Shown here one piece after another: positions 1 through 9,071 of a DNA stretch of 64,000 bases (position 1 is its first letter; each line of letters starts with the position of its first letter). Source of the DNA: Oscillospiraceae bacterium (GTDB lineage: Bacteria > Bacillota > Clostridia > Oscillospirales > Oscillospiraceae). A program made the position numbers and the translations under genes. The notes below the pieces were generated by a model. The model did not search any database. It saw only the letters and a program-made list of their open reading frames with translations, and was not told where the DNA came from. The stretch spans positions 1 through 64,000 of the forward strand of contig JAFTXW010000004.1 in NCBI GenBank assembly GCA_017461445.1, given 5' to 3'.

Positions 1-1368
1 GTAAGATCCGGAGTTCCGGTAGGTGACCAGAGCCACGACGGCCAGAACCACGAAGGTGAAGATACCGATAACGGCACCCAGGTTGTACTGCTGCTTGTCG
101 ATGGACAGCTTGTACAGCCAGGTGACCAGCAGGTCGGTCTGGCCAGCGGAGTCGCCAACGTAGGTGGGGCCGCCGCCGGACAGCAGATAGATGATGTTGA
201 AGTTGTTGATGTTGCCCGTGAAGGAGGTGATGATGTAGGGAGTCAGCACGAAGATCATGTAGGGCAGAGTGATGTTGACGAACTGCTGGAATACGTTGGC
301 ACCGTCGATGGTGGCAGCCTCGTACTGCTCAGCAGGAATATTCTGCAGGATACCGGTGACCTGCATGACGGTATAAGGAATACCGACCCACAGGTTGATA
401 ACGATGATGGTGACCTTTGCCCAGGTCGCATCGGTGAAGAAAGGCAGAGCCTTGTCGATCAGGCCCATAGAGATCAGAGCGGTGTTGACGGCACCCTCCT
501 CCTTGAACATGGTACGGATGATCAGCAGGGACACGAACTGAGGAACAGCAATGGTCAGGGACAGGATGCTCCGCCACAGACCCTTAAAGCGGGTGGTCTT
601 CCGGTTGATGATCATGGCCATAACAGTGCCCATGAAGAAGTTCAGGAAGGTTGCGAAGAAGGCCCAGATCAGGGTCCACTGCAGAACATCCCAGAACTGC
701 CGGCCGATGGTGGAGCTGGAGTTGAAGATGGACTTGAAGTTCTCCAGGCCGACCCAGTCGAACAGAGTCAGGTGGTTATCGACCACGGAGTAGTTGGTGA
801 AGGCCATCAGCATCATGTAGATCAGGGGAATGATGGTGAAGATGGTCAGGGTGGCGAAAGGAGGAGACATCAGCAGCTTGTGGATGTTCTCATCGAACAG
901 TGCCTTGATATCGTCCACGATGGTGGGAACCTTCTCGCCGGACTTCTTGATGCACAGGGCCTTGTAGCCGCTGCGGATGGATGCGCGCCAGAAAACAACG
1001 AGCACCACCGTTACGACCATGGTAGCGACAGCGTACAGCAGAATCAGCTGGGAGTTGTCACCCATGACGTACTCATAAACACCCAGGTCGTCATTCCAGA
1101 CTTCCTCGGTGACACGGTCGCCCAAGCTGGGGAGCATGGACAGCCAGTACAGGCCGCCGCCTTCAGCGACCATAAAGGCAATCACGCCGATCTCGATTGC
1201 CAGGAACAGCAGACCCTTGATAAACTGGCCTGCGAAGATGTTGCCAAGACCCATAACCAGGCAGGATACCCAGACGATGGGGCCGCCGTTCTTCAGCGCG
1301 CTGGTGAGAGAGGTAGGATCTACCTTCTTGCGGGCGGCTGCGGCTTTGGTCAGTTCTTTAGTTGACAC
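1..1368 (-). CDS. malF: Maltodextrin ABC transporter permease, MalF type (3' end outside window)
   Basis: Inner-membrane permease half of a sugar ABC importer. The minus-strand frame is open from 1368 to the window edge. It shows a cytoplasmic N-terminus rich in Lys/Ala, several hydrophobic membrane spans, and the permease EAA loop that contacts the ATPase (residues EQYEAATIDGA, encoded near 300-335). I prefer the GTG at 1366-1368, because an AAGGGAG Shine-Dalgarno at 1377-1383 lies 8 nt upstream. The ATG at 1384-1386 would need a poor site. It follows malE in the same direction, behind a terminator-like hairpin. The partner MalG permease is expected beyond the window start. Family assignment is firm; maltodextrin as substrate is inferred from the neighbouring enzymes. 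Confidence 0.88.
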   Translation of the reverse strand, partial: MSTKELTKAAAARKKVDPTSLTSALKNGGPIVWVSCLVMGLGNIFAGQFIKGLLFLAIEIGVIAFMVAEGGGLYWLSMLPSLGDRVTEEVWNDDLGVYEYVMGDNSQLILLYAVATMVVTVVLVVFWRASIRSGYKALCIKKSGEKVPTIVDDIKALFDENIHKLLMSPPFATLTIFTIIPLIYMMLMAFTNYSVVDNHLTLFDWVGLENFKSIFNSSSTIGRQFWDVLQWTLIWAFFATFLNFFMGTVMAMIINRKTTRFKGLWRSILSLTIAVPQFVSLLIIRTMFKEEGAVNTALISMGLIDKALPFFTDATWAKVTIIVINLWVGIPYTVMQVTGILQNIPAEQYEAATIDGANVFQQFVNITLPYMIFVLTPYIITSFTGNINNFNIIYLLSGGGPTYVGDSAGQTDLLVTWLYKLSIDKQQYNLGAVIGIFTFVVLAVVALVTYRNSGSY

Positions 1369-1457
1369 TCTACCGTCTCCCTTCATTTTTTGGAGATAGA
1401 TTTTGCGGTAACAGGCAGCGGCTGAATACCTTAAAAAAGCTTTCAGCGATACCTTTG

Positions 1458-1495
1458 AAAAAACAGCGGCGGCCGGAATATTCCGACCGCCGCCG
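1458..1495 (-). terminator. Terminator/attenuator between malE and malF
   Basis: On the minus strand a GC-rich inverted repeat (arms at 1466-1478 and 1481-1493, one mismatch) is followed directly by TGTTTTTT. It lies 30 nt after the malE stop codon and before malF. In binding-protein operons such a structure usually lets the binding protein be made in excess of the permeases. That role is inferred. Confidence 0.75.
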
Positions 1496-1526
1496 GACTT
1501 AATCAGTCAAATAAGCAGGCTATGAA

Positions 1527-2813
1527 TTACAGGCCGCTGCCGTTCAGCAGCTCGACCATAGCGTCGACCATCTCTTCGACATTGTCAGCGGTGACATTGC
1601 CGTTGATGATGTTGGTGCCCATGTCAGCGATGGGAGTCCAGACGTCGTTCATCTCGGGGATGGTGGGCTGAGCGACGGAAGCGGAAGCCATGGTGGCGTT
1701 CTCAGCAACAGCGACGATGGAAGCAGCGACATCAGCGTTCTCACCCAGAGCGGTGACAGCGGGAGTGATGTTACGCAGCTGGAAGCGCAGCAGCTGGGAG
1801 TCGTCGTCGGCCAGGAATGCAGCGAACTGCATAGCAGCCTTCTGGTTCTTAGCGTTGGGGTTGACACCGACAGCCTTGGAGCCAGCGTAGGACTTCAGCT
1901 GCTTAGCCTCGCCGTTGATCATAACGGTGGGAGGAGCAACTGCGCCCAGATCCTCGCCCAGAGCCTCGTACAGGCCAGCGTAGTCCCAGGAACCGGAGAA
2001 GTAAGCAGCGACGGAGCCGTCCTTCAGGCCAGCGTTGCCGTAGCCGTCAGCGCCGTTCTTGAAGTTGGGGTTGTTGTTGACCAGGTCAACAACAGCAGCG
2101 ATGGCCTGGTAGCCAGCCTCACCGCCGAACTGAACGCCGGCAGAAGCGTCGGTACCGGTCTCACCGAACAGGGTGCAGCCGTTAGCGAAGAAGAATGCGG
2201 GCAGGTACCAGGAGTTGGTGGTCTCGAAAGCGACCTCGCCCTTCTCCAGGCAAGCCTCCAGGGACTTGACGTCCTCCTCGGACAGGATGGACTTGTTGTA
2301 GTACATGAACCAGGTGTTGGGAGCTACGGGGAAGCCGTAGACGCCGCCATCGGTGTGGGTGACGGTGTTGACGTAAGTAGTGGAAACGTCATTCTGAACC
2401 TGCTCCAGGTAGGAGCCGCCCAGCTTAGCCAGAGCACCGGCGTCAACCAGGGAGCCCAGCTGGTCGTTTGCGAACATGTAAACGTCAGCAGCTGCGGTGG
2501 GGTCAGCGGTAACCATGGTCTTGGCATCGCCCTCGGGGCAAACGCCGTTGTCCCAAGTGATGGTGTACTCGGGGTGAGCAGCCTCGAAAGCCTTCTCGAC
2601 CTGGATCAGCCAGGAGTTCTCGTCAACCTGATCTTCCTGGGGAGCCCAGACCTTCAGGGTGATGGCCTCGGGAGTGGCCTCGGTGGGTGCTGCATCGGTA
2701 GCGGGAGCATCGGTCTTGCCTTCGGTGGGGGTGGGCTCGTTGGTGGAGCCGCAGCCAGCGAACAGACCGACGACCATCATGCAAGCCAGCAGCAGTGCGA
2801 TGATCTTCTTCAT
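1527..2813 (-). CDS. malE: Maltodextrin-binding lipoprotein, MalE-type solute-binding protein
   Basis: Extracellular solute-binding protein (family 1) of 428 aa that captures sugar and hands it to the MalFG permease. The N-terminus is a lipoprotein signal: MKK, a hydrophobic core and the lipobox LFAGC with the acylated Cys at residue 21, followed by a Thr/Pro/Glu/Ala-rich tether to about residue 50. The rest has the two-lobe fold signature of maltose-type binders. The start is fixed by AGGAGG 8 nt upstream. It has its own promoter at 3009-3037 and is the first gene of the transporter transcript. Substrate is inferred from the adjacent 4-alpha-glucanotransferase and glucosidases. Confidence 0.9.
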   Translation of the reverse strand: MKKIIALLLACMMVVGLFAGCGSTNEPTPTEGKTDAPATDAAPTEATPEAITLKVWAPQEDQVDENSWLIQVEKAFEAAHPEYTITWDNGVCPEGDAKTMVTADPTAAADVYMFANDQLGSLVDAGALAKLGGSYLEQVQNDVSTTYVNTVTHTDGGVYGFPVAPNTWFMYYNKSILSEEDVKSLEACLEKGEVAFETTNSWYLPAFFFANGCTLFGETGTDASAGVQFGGEAGYQAIAAVVDLVNNNPNFKNGADGYGNAGLKDGSVAAYFSGSWDYAGLYEALGEDLGAVAPPTVMINGEAKQLKSYAGSKAVGVNPNAKNQKAAMQFAAFLADDDSQLLRFQLRNITPAVTALGENADVAASIVAVAENATMASASVAQPTIPEMNDVWTPIADMGTNIINGNVTADNVEEMVDAMVELLNGSGL

Positions 2814-2993
2814 TTTGTTTTCCTCCTAAATAGAGTTAATAATGTATGCAATCACGGAAAGATTTCCGGTGACGCCAAAGGATGATCCTGTTCTCCGGGA
2901 GAACAGGGAGGGCGGCAAACGGGGCCCTTTTGCGAAACATTTCGACTTATGTGTTTCGGATTCGAAGGGTTCCTCTGCGCAATTTGCCAGTTT

Positions 2994-3037
2994 AAAACGT
3001 TTTTAATAAGTATATCACTAAACTTTCCGAAACGCAA
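2994..3037 (-). promoter_or_regulatory. malE promoter with LacI-type operator
   Basis: On the minus strand, TTGCGT (3032-3037) and TATACT (3009-3014) are separated by exactly 17 nt. Just downstream, covering the expected start point, is the 10-bp perfect palindrome AAAACGTTTT (2994-3003) with the central CpG typical of LacI/MalR-family operators. The decamer TGCGAAACAT also occurs twice around the promoter (2931-2940 and 3041-3050). The divergently placed LacI-family regulator at 9072 is the obvious candidate ligand. Confidence 0.75.
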
Positions 3038-3097
3038 GAATGCGAAACATCCAAAAACAAACAGCCAGGTTTAGGCATTCTCACCAACAGCTGCCTT

Positions 3098-4624
3098 TTA
3101 CAGAGCGTTCAGGGCATCCCAGTTGGCGCGGCCGTACCGCTTGGACATGGCCAGCATCTCCTCGCCCAGCCCGTCCGTGACCTGGCCGGGAGCCAGCCGC
3201 CAGCTCCAGTTGGCATCCGTGGTGCCGGGGACGTTCATGCGGCTGGAATTGTCCAGACCCAGCCAGTCCTGGATGGGAACGATGCTGATTCTTGCGGCAC
3301 TCATCATGGCGAGGGAAATCAGCTTCAGGTGCATCCGCTTGACGGGGGTCTCGGTGTCCATCAGGTAAGCGCGGATGTGATCCTCTTCCTTCTTTTCCAG
3401 ACCGGAGAACCAGCCGTTGATGGTCTCGTTGTCGTGGGTACCGGTGTAGACCACGCAGTTGGTGTCATAGTTGTGGGGCAGGTACTCGTTGGAGGCACCG
3501 GTATCGGCGGAGGAGAAGGCGAACTGGATGACCTTCATGTTGGGGAAGCCGGAGTCCTTCACCAGCTGGCGGACGCCGTCGGTCATGAGGCCCAGATCCT
3601 CGGCAATGACTGCCCGGTCGCCCAGGCTGGCCTTGATGGCGTTGAACAGGTCCATGCCGGGGCCCTTTTCCCAGTGGCCGTCCAGAGCCTTGCCGGTGGA
3701 AGCGGGGATGGAGAAATACTCGTCGAAGCCCCGGAAATGGTCGATACGAACCACGTCATACAGCCGGAAGCTGTGCCACAGGCGGGTGATCCACCAGTGG
3801 TAGCCGGTAAATCTGTGGTAATCCCAGTCATACAGGGGGTTGCCCCAGACCTGGCCGTCGGCGGAGAAGCTGTCGGGGGGGCAGCCGGCGATGTTCACGC
3901 ACATGTTGTTCTCATCCAGCTGGAACAGCTCAGGCTGTGCCCAGACATCGGAGCCGTCCTGAGAGACGTAGATGGGGATGTCACCCACGATCTGGATGTG
4001 CTTGTCGTTGGCGTACTTTTTCAGCTTTGTCCACTGCTGGGTGAACTTGTACTGCAGGTACTTCTGGAACTCGACTTCAAAGTACAGCTTTTCCCGGTAG
4101 TAATCCAGAGCCGGGCCGTAGTGCATACGGATATCCTGGGGCCATGCAGTCCAGGAGGCACCGCCGAAGAGGTCCTTCACGGACATGAACAGGGCGTAGT
4201 CATCCAGCCACCAGAAATTCTCCTTGCAGAACTCCTGGAAGCCCCAGTCGCCGCTGACATTGCTGCGCTCGTAGGCCTTGTGCAGCAGGGGCAGGCGGTT
4301 GGCGTACAGCTTGTCATAGTCCACCTTGGCGGGGTCAGAGCCGAAGTCTACCGCATCCACTTCCTCCTGCGTCAGCACGCCTTCTCCCACCAGCGCGTCC
4401 AGGCTGATGAAGTAGGGGTTGCCGGCGAAGGCGGAGAAGGACTGGTAGGGGGAGTCGAAGGCCCCGCTGTGGCTGGCCGCACCCAAGGGCAGGATCTGCC
4501 AGTACTTCTGGCCGGACTTTGCCAGCCAGTCCACAAATTTGTAGGCTTCCTGGTCAAAGCAGCCGATGCCGTACTTGGAGGGCAGGCTGGTGACGGAAAG
4601 CAATACACCGGTGTCACGTTTCAT
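3098..4624 (-). CDS. malQ: 4-alpha-glucanotransferase (amylomaltase, GH77)
   Basis: Cytoplasmic disproportionating enzyme that transfers glucan units between maltodextrins and releases glucose. The 508-aa protein has the normal length and order of bacterial GH77 enzymes. The nucleophile is Asp295 in RIDHFRGF, the acid/base is Glu342 in IAEDLG, and the transition-state Asp398 is in THDNET. The N-terminus carries the usual GVLLSVTSLPSKYGIG substrate-loop start. AAGGAG precedes the ATG. It lies between the transporter and the glucosidase on one strand, consistent with import followed by intracellular breakdown. Confidence 0.95.
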   Translation of the reverse strand: MKRDTGVLLSVTSLPSKYGIGCFDQEAYKFVDWLAKSGQKYWQILPLGAASHSGAFDSPYQSFSAFAGNPYFISLDALVGEGVLTQEEVDAVDFGSDPAKVDYDKLYANRLPLLHKAYERSNVSGDWGFQEFCKENFWWLDDYALFMSVKDLFGGASWTAWPQDIRMHYGPALDYYREKLYFEVEFQKYLQYKFTQQWTKLKKYANDKHIQIVGDIPIYVSQDGSDVWAQPELFQLDENNMCVNIAGCPPDSFSADGQVWGNPLYDWDYHRFTGYHWWITRLWHSFRLYDVVRIDHFRGFDEYFSIPASTGKALDGHWEKGPGMDLFNAIKASLGDRAVIAEDLGLMTDGVRQLVKDSGFPNMKVIQFAFSSADTGASNEYLPHNYDTNCVVYTGTHDNETINGWFSGLEKKEEDHIRAYLMDTETPVKRMHLKLISLAMMSAARISIVPIQDWLGLDNSSRMNVPGTTDANWSWRLAPGQVTDGLGEEMLAMSKRYGRANWDALNAL

Positions 4625-4773
4625 AGTTTATTTCTCCTTTTCTTAGTTTAAAAGGTTGAATGACGAATGGAATCTCACACGCCGAAGACGGAAGCGGAAT
4701 CGCGTGCACTGTCAGTCAGGAATAAGCCTGCAACAGATGCAAAACCGTTAGATTACCGTCCGCATTCCTCTTC

Positions 4774-4829
4774 AGTCATAAATCCGCTCCATGAGCGAAT
4801 TTTTATGACAGCTTCCCCCCGGGGGAAGC
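4774..4829. repeat. Two adjacent hairpins downstream of the alpha-glucosidase gene
   Basis: An inverted repeat with arms around 4776-4789 and 4793-4808 (TCATAAAT...ATTTTTATGA) and a second one, GCTTCCCC/GGGGAAGC (4811-4829), sit just after the minus-strand glucosidase gene. Neither has a clear U-run. They may slow 3' decay or terminate weakly. The rest of 4625-4773 shows nothing recognisable beyond the likely malQ 5' region. Confidence 0.4.
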
Positions 4830-4848
4830 GGTTGGGCGTTGCCGCGCC

Positions 4849-6495
4849 TTAGAACTGCTCCTCGTAATAGAGCATAGCGGCCTCATAGGGGCGCAGGCCG
4901 GGGGCTGTGGTTTTGTAGTTGTGGATCAGGAGCCGGGAGTTTCGGAATGTTTCGGGAACCTCGTAAGGAAGGGTCTCGGCGGTGAAGTTGCAGACCACCA
5001 GCAGATGGCCCTTCTTCGTATCCCGGGTATAGGCGAAAATCTTTTCGTCCTTGGGCAGAAGGAGGGTGAATTCGCCGTCCCGGAAGACCTCCAGGGTCTT
5101 GCGCAGCTCGATCAGCTTCTGATAATAATGGAAGACGGAATCCGGGTCGCTGAGGGCCGCTTCCGCGTTGATCCCGGTATGGTTTGGGTTCACGGGCAGC
5201 CAGGGCTTGCCGGTGGTAAAGCCCGCATTTTCTCCCGCGTTCCACTGCATGGGGGTGCGGGCGTTGTCCCGGCCACGGGCCCAGATGGACTCCATAACTT
5301 CTTCCTTGGTGTAACCCTTGGCGGCCCGCTCGTTGTACATATTGTGGATCTCGATATCCGCATAGGCTTCAATGGGGAGCTTGATATTGGTCATGCCAAG
5401 CTCCTCGCCCTGGTAAATATAGGGGGTTCCCTCCATGCCATGGAGCATGGTTGCCAGCATCTTGGCGGATACCACCCGGAATTCCTCGCTGTCGTTGCCC
5501 CAGCGGGAGACGATCCGGGGCAGGTCGTGGTTGTTCATAAACAGGCTGTTCCAGCCCACATTGTGCAGGCCCTGCTGCCAGCTGCGGTAGACCTCCTTCA
5601 GCTGCACCAGGGGCAGGGGGCGGGTGTCCCACTTGTCCTTGCCGGGCTGCTGGTCCAGGCCGATGTGCTGGAACTGGAACACCATGGACAGCTCGCTGCC
5701 GTCCGGCGCGCTGTAGAGCTTGGCCCGCTCCACGTCCGCGCCCCAGGCCTCACCCACGGTGGCAAGGCCCTCCTCCTGGAAGGCTTCCCGGCTCAGCTCC
5801 CGCAGGAATTCATGGAGTCGGGGGCCGTTGTTGGTGATGCCCTTGTCGGCGTCCTTGCCGATCTGGTCAATAACATCCAGTCGGAAGCCCTCCACGCCCT
5901 TCTGCACCCAGAAGCGGATGGTGGAATACAGCTCCCGGCGGACCATGGGATTGTCCCAGTTCAGGTCGGGCTGCTCCACGGCGAACTGGTGGAAGTACCA
6001 CTGGCCCAGCTGGGGCACATATGTCCAGGCGGAGCCGCCGAAGGTGGCCCGCATGTCGTTGGGCGGGGTCACGCCGTCACCGTCCCGCCAGATGAAATAG
6101 TCGTGGTAGGGGTTATCCTTGCCTGTGATGGCCTCCTTGAACCAGATGTGCTGGTCGGAGCAGTGGTTCAGCACCAGGTCGAGAATGATGGAAATGCCCC
6201 GCTTTTTGGCTTCGGCGATCAGGGTCTCCATGTCCTCCATAGTGCCGAACATGGGGTCAACGGCCCGGTAGTCGGAAATGTCGTAGCCGTTATCCACCTG
6301 GGGAGACTGGCACACGGGAGACATCCAGATTCCGTCGATACCCAGCTCCGCCAGGTAATCCAGCCGGGAGATAACGCCCCGCAGGTCACCGATGCCGTCG
6401 CCGTTGGTGTCCTGGAAGCTCTTGGGATAGATTTGGTAAAATACGGCGGATTTCCACCAGCCGCGCTTCTGCTTGTTCAAAATGACTTTCGCCAT
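4849..6495 (-). CDS. GH13 oligo-1,6-glucosidase / alpha-glucosidase
   Basis: Cytoplasmic exo-glucosidase of 548 aa that cleaves glucose from short (iso)malto-oligosaccharides. GH13 signatures are in order: DLVLNH near 106-111, GFRLDVID with nucleophile Asp207, VGEAW with acid/base Glu249, and NNHD (321-324). The residue after the nucleophile is Val208. In this subfamily Val is associated with alpha-1,6 (isomaltase) capacity, while Ala/Ser/Thr favours strict alpha-1,4. The frame stays open upstream to 6726, but that stretch is a palindromic repeat element. AAGGAG directly before the ATG at 6495 fixes the start. Trehalose-6-phosphate hydrolase is a less likely alternative. Confidence 0.9.
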   Translation of the reverse strand: MAKVILNKQKRGWWKSAVFYQIYPKSFQDTNGDGIGDLRGVISRLDYLAELGIDGIWMSPVCQSPQVDNGYDISDYRAVDPMFGTMEDMETLIAEAKKRGISIILDLVLNHCSDQHIWFKEAITGKDNPYHDYFIWRDGDGVTPPNDMRATFGGSAWTYVPQLGQWYFHQFAVEQPDLNWDNPMVRRELYSTIRFWVQKGVEGFRLDVIDQIGKDADKGITNNGPRLHEFLRELSREAFQEEGLATVGEAWGADVERAKLYSAPDGSELSMVFQFQHIGLDQQPGKDKWDTRPLPLVQLKEVYRSWQQGLHNVGWNSLFMNNHDLPRIVSRWGNDSEEFRVVSAKMLATMLHGMEGTPYIYQGEELGMTNIKLPIEAYADIEIHNMYNERAAKGYTKEEVMESIWARGRDNARTPMQWNAGENAGFTTGKPWLPVNPNHTGINAEAALSDPDSVFHYYQKLIELRKTLEVFRDGEFTLLLPKDEKIFAYTRDTKKGHLLVVCNFTAETLPYEVPETFRNSRLLIHNYKTTAPGLRPYEAAMLYYEEQF

Positions 6496-6527
6496 GGTTT
6501 TCTCCTTGAAAAAATACTGTAAATGCC

Positions 6528-6829
6528 CCGCGTAGGGGCGACCCTTGCGGTCGCCCATTGCGATGCGCAGCATCGCATCAAAGCCCTCAGCACAAGGCAT
6601 TAAGCGTCCGTAAGTCGCTACGCTCCAACGGACGCTAAACCCTTTGGGGAGGGTGCCCCCGCAGGGGGCGGGAGAGGTTAGCGGGCTTCGCCCGCTGCGG
6701 CCCTTCGGGCCGCCCTCATCCGTCACGGCTTCGCCGTGCCACCTTCCCCAAAGGGGAAGGCTTGTGCCGCCTGCGGCGGTGCGATTTGTTCCAAATCGCC
6801 GGGCGACCGCGAGGGTCGCCCCTACGCGG
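6528..6829. mobile_element. MITE-like element with 29-bp terminal inverted repeats
   Basis: A 302-bp non-coding element fills the gap between the glucosidase and debranching-enzyme genes. Its ends, 6528-6556 and 6801-6829, are inverted repeats matching at 28 of 29 positions (CCGCGTAGGGGCGACCC start). Inside is a chain of small hairpins (for example CACGGCTTCGCCGTG, CCTTCCCCAAAGGGGAAGG and GCCCCCGCAGGGGGC). No transposase is present, so any movement would need a helper. Confidence 0.7.
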
Positions 6830-6843
6830 AGCCTGTCAGTTTC

Positions 6844-8784
6844 TTACTTTCCTTCAATCGCCTCGAACACCCGCAGGATCTCGCCGACGCTCCAGGCCTG
6901 GGCGAAGCAGCCCTTGCTTTCTGTGGGGTGGTTGCCGTCGTAAATTTCCGGCAGCTGGCCCGCGCTGCCCTCCCGGAGCATGGGCTCCAGGGCGGCAAGC
7001 TGCTCCCGGACATAGGCCGCAGCCTCGACCGTATTGCCCCGGGTCTTGAGGTAGGCCAGGTAGTAGGCTCCCATGGGGAACACCCAGGTGGTGCCCTGGT
7101 GATAAGCCATGTCCCGGGAAACCATATCGCCGCCGTAGAAGCCGTGGTATTCGGCATCGTCAGGGGACAGGGTACGCAGACCGCAGGGGGTCCACAGGTG
7201 CCGGTACACATTGTCCACAACATTTCTTTCCTGCGCTTCGCTCAGCATGGTGAAGGGCATGGAAACGGCCCAGATCTGGTTGCAGCGCAGCTGTTCGTCG
7301 GCCTTGGTGCCGGAAATCACATCCCGCAGATAGCCCTTTTCCTCGATGTAGAACTTTTCCAGGAAGGATTTCTTGACGGTTTCCGCAAGTTCTGCGTAAG
7401 CGGAGCCGTCTGCGCCCAGCTTGCCCGCGAAAATTTCCATGATCCGCAGGGCGTTGTACCAGTAGGCGTTGATCTCCACAGGCTTGCCGTGCCGGGGTGT
7501 GGGCAGGATGCCGTTGACGCAGACATCCATCCAGGTCACCTGATCCAGTCCGCCGCCGGCCCGGATCAGGCCGTCGGTGTCCATGGAAATGGAGTGGTGG
7601 GTGCCCTTCTTATATCCGGCAATGATCCGCTCCATGACGGGCCAGGCTTCCTTCACGAAGCTTTCATCCCCGGTGCGGGTGTAATACTGCCAGACGGAAT
7701 CGATCAGCAGCAGGGCCGCGTCCACGGTATTGTACCGGGGCTCCGCCGCGCCCTCGGGGAACAGGTTGGGCACCAGGCCGTCCATTTCATAGGCCAGGAA
7801 GGTGCGCAGGATGCTCTTGGCATCCTCATAGCGGCCCGTGGCCAGAGTGCAGCCGGGGAGGGCGATCATGGTATCCCGGCCCCAGTCGCTGAACAGGGGA
7901 TAGCCTGCCAGGATGGTCTTGCCCTGGGTGGAATCCCGCCGGGCAATGAAAGCGTCCGCTGCCAGAGCCAGCTGACGGGCCATGGGGTCGGTAAATTTGG
8001 TGCTGTTTACCAGCTCTTTCAGCCGGGTCTGCTGGGCGGCGAGAATGTCCCAGCCGCAGGGGGCTTCGGTGTCCATGGAGAACACCACTTCCAGCTTTCG
8101 GGTCTCGCCGGGCTGTACCGTCCAGGTAATGGCGCAGCAGGAGCCGGTCATGCCCTTGGCGGGACGGCCGTCCTTGGCATCCTCGGGATAGGCCAGGGTC
8201 TGCCACTGGGGGGCAGTCTTTTCCAGCGTTCCGTCGGTGCGGATATACAGGGTGTAGGTGCCGTCGGTGACGGTGCCATCGGTGTACGTAAATTCCTTCT
8301 TCTTTTCCAGTGCCTGCTCCTTGGGGGCAAACTTCAGGAAGGGAGCCGCCTGGAGGGTGCAGGGGGTATCGGAGCGGTTCTCCACCTCATAGAGGACGGC
8401 GGAGGTGTTCTTCTCGAATTCCATGGCGCACTGCCGCTTCACCTGAACGCCCCGGAACTGGTAGGTCCAGCAGGGGGTGTACTCATAGGAGAAAAGGGTC
8501 AGGTTCCGGTAGCCGTCCTCCTCCTTTTCCTTCCCGGCAAAGCCCTGGCTGGAAAGGTACGTTTCCTTCCCACCTGCGGTCAGCTTCTCGCTGAGCCGGT
8601 GAACCAAAGTGATCCGCTCGTTGGGTGCCTTCACCGCCGCCACCAGCAGGCCCTGGTCTGCCCGGGGCACGGAATAGGCCGCGGACACCGAAGCATAGCC
8701 GCCCAAGCCGTTGGTCAGCAGAAAGCTGTTTTCCTGCGCCCGCTCCAGGGCGCGCATATCCTGTTTTCCATATGTAAACCGCAT
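6844..8784 (-). CDS. Amylo-alpha-1,6-glucosidase (glycogen debranching enzyme, GH133 type)
   Basis: A 646-aa cytoplasmic debranching enzyme that removes alpha-1,6-linked glucose branches from glycogen or limit dextrins. The N-terminal half (to about 270) resembles the GDE_N beta-sandwich domain. The C-terminal half is the (alpha/alpha)6 catalytic barrel, with the conserved stretch SDWGRDTMIALPG, YNTVDAALLLID and the late GAYYLAYLK region. AGGAG lies 6 nt before the ATG. It has its own strong promoter facing away from the LacI gene. With malQ and the glucosidase it completes maltodextrin breakdown. Confidence 0.9.
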   Translation of the reverse strand: MRFTYGKQDMRALERAQENSFLLTNGLGGYASVSAAYSVPRADQGLLVAAVKAPNERITLVHRLSEKLTAGGKETYLSSQGFAGKEKEEDGYRNLTLFSYEYTPCWTYQFRGVQVKRQCAMEFEKNTSAVLYEVENRSDTPCTLQAAPFLKFAPKEQALEKKKEFTYTDGTVTDGTYTLYIRTDGTLEKTAPQWQTLAYPEDAKDGRPAKGMTGSCCAITWTVQPGETRKLEVVFSMDTEAPCGWDILAAQQTRLKELVNSTKFTDPMARQLALAADAFIARRDSTQGKTILAGYPLFSDWGRDTMIALPGCTLATGRYEDAKSILRTFLAYEMDGLVPNLFPEGAAEPRYNTVDAALLLIDSVWQYYTRTGDESFVKEAWPVMERIIAGYKKGTHHSISMDTDGLIRAGGGLDQVTWMDVCVNGILPTPRHGKPVEINAYWYNALRIMEIFAGKLGADGSAYAELAETVKKSFLEKFYIEEKGYLRDVISGTKADEQLRCNQIWAVSMPFTMLSEAQERNVVDNVYRHLWTPCGLRTLSPDDAEYHGFYGGDMVSRDMAYHQGTTWVFPMGAYYLAYLKTRGNTVEAAAYVREQLAALEPMLREGSAGQLPEIYDGNHPTESKGCFAQAWSVGEILRVFEAIEGK

Positions 8785-8832
8785 GGTACTCCTCCGTCCA
8801 TCGCGCTATTTCGCTTATTTTAGTTAACCTTA

Positions 8833-8861
8833 AGTATATTACTTTTCTATCCCTCCGTCAA
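8833..8861 (-). promoter_or_regulatory. Promoter of the debranching-enzyme gene
   Basis: TTGACG (8856-8861) and TATACT (8833-8838), read on the minus strand, have a 17-nt spacer. The start point falls about 45 nt upstream of the ATG. No AAAACGTTTT-type operator is visible here, unlike at malE. Confidence 0.75.
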
Positions 8862-8990
8862 GAAACAAGAAAAATCCCAAAATTATTCGGCAGTTGTAAC
8901 AAATTATTTTCATGATTTTTGTTCATTTTGACGGCACTTTTTATTTCTCCGAAAACTTACGAAACTTTTAGAAAAAGTTTTGTAAAATGT

Positions 8991-9019
8991 TTGCATTTTC
9001 CACAAATTCATGTTATAGT
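8991..9019 (+). promoter_or_regulatory. Promoter of the LacI-family regulator gene
   Basis: TTGCAT (8991-8996) and TATAGT (9014-9019) with a 17-nt spacer lie 53 nt before the start codon. An inverted repeat AAACTTTT/AAAAGTTTT lies just upstream (about 8962-8982) and could serve autoregulation. Confidence 0.7.
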
Positions 9020-9071
9020 AAGTAAGTTATTTTACTGCACATTAACGAAGGAAATGAAAGAAGGGGATCAA

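Noticed and set aside
3329..4651. Long plus-strand ORF opposite malQ (and similar ones opposite the glucosidase and debranching genes)
   Set aside because: High-GC antisense frames of strongly conserved enzymes; Val/Gly/His-rich composition and no start signals.
6496..6726. 77-codon N-terminal extension of the alpha-glucosidase
   Set aside because: It is translated palindromic repeat; the family start and AAGGAG both point to 6495.
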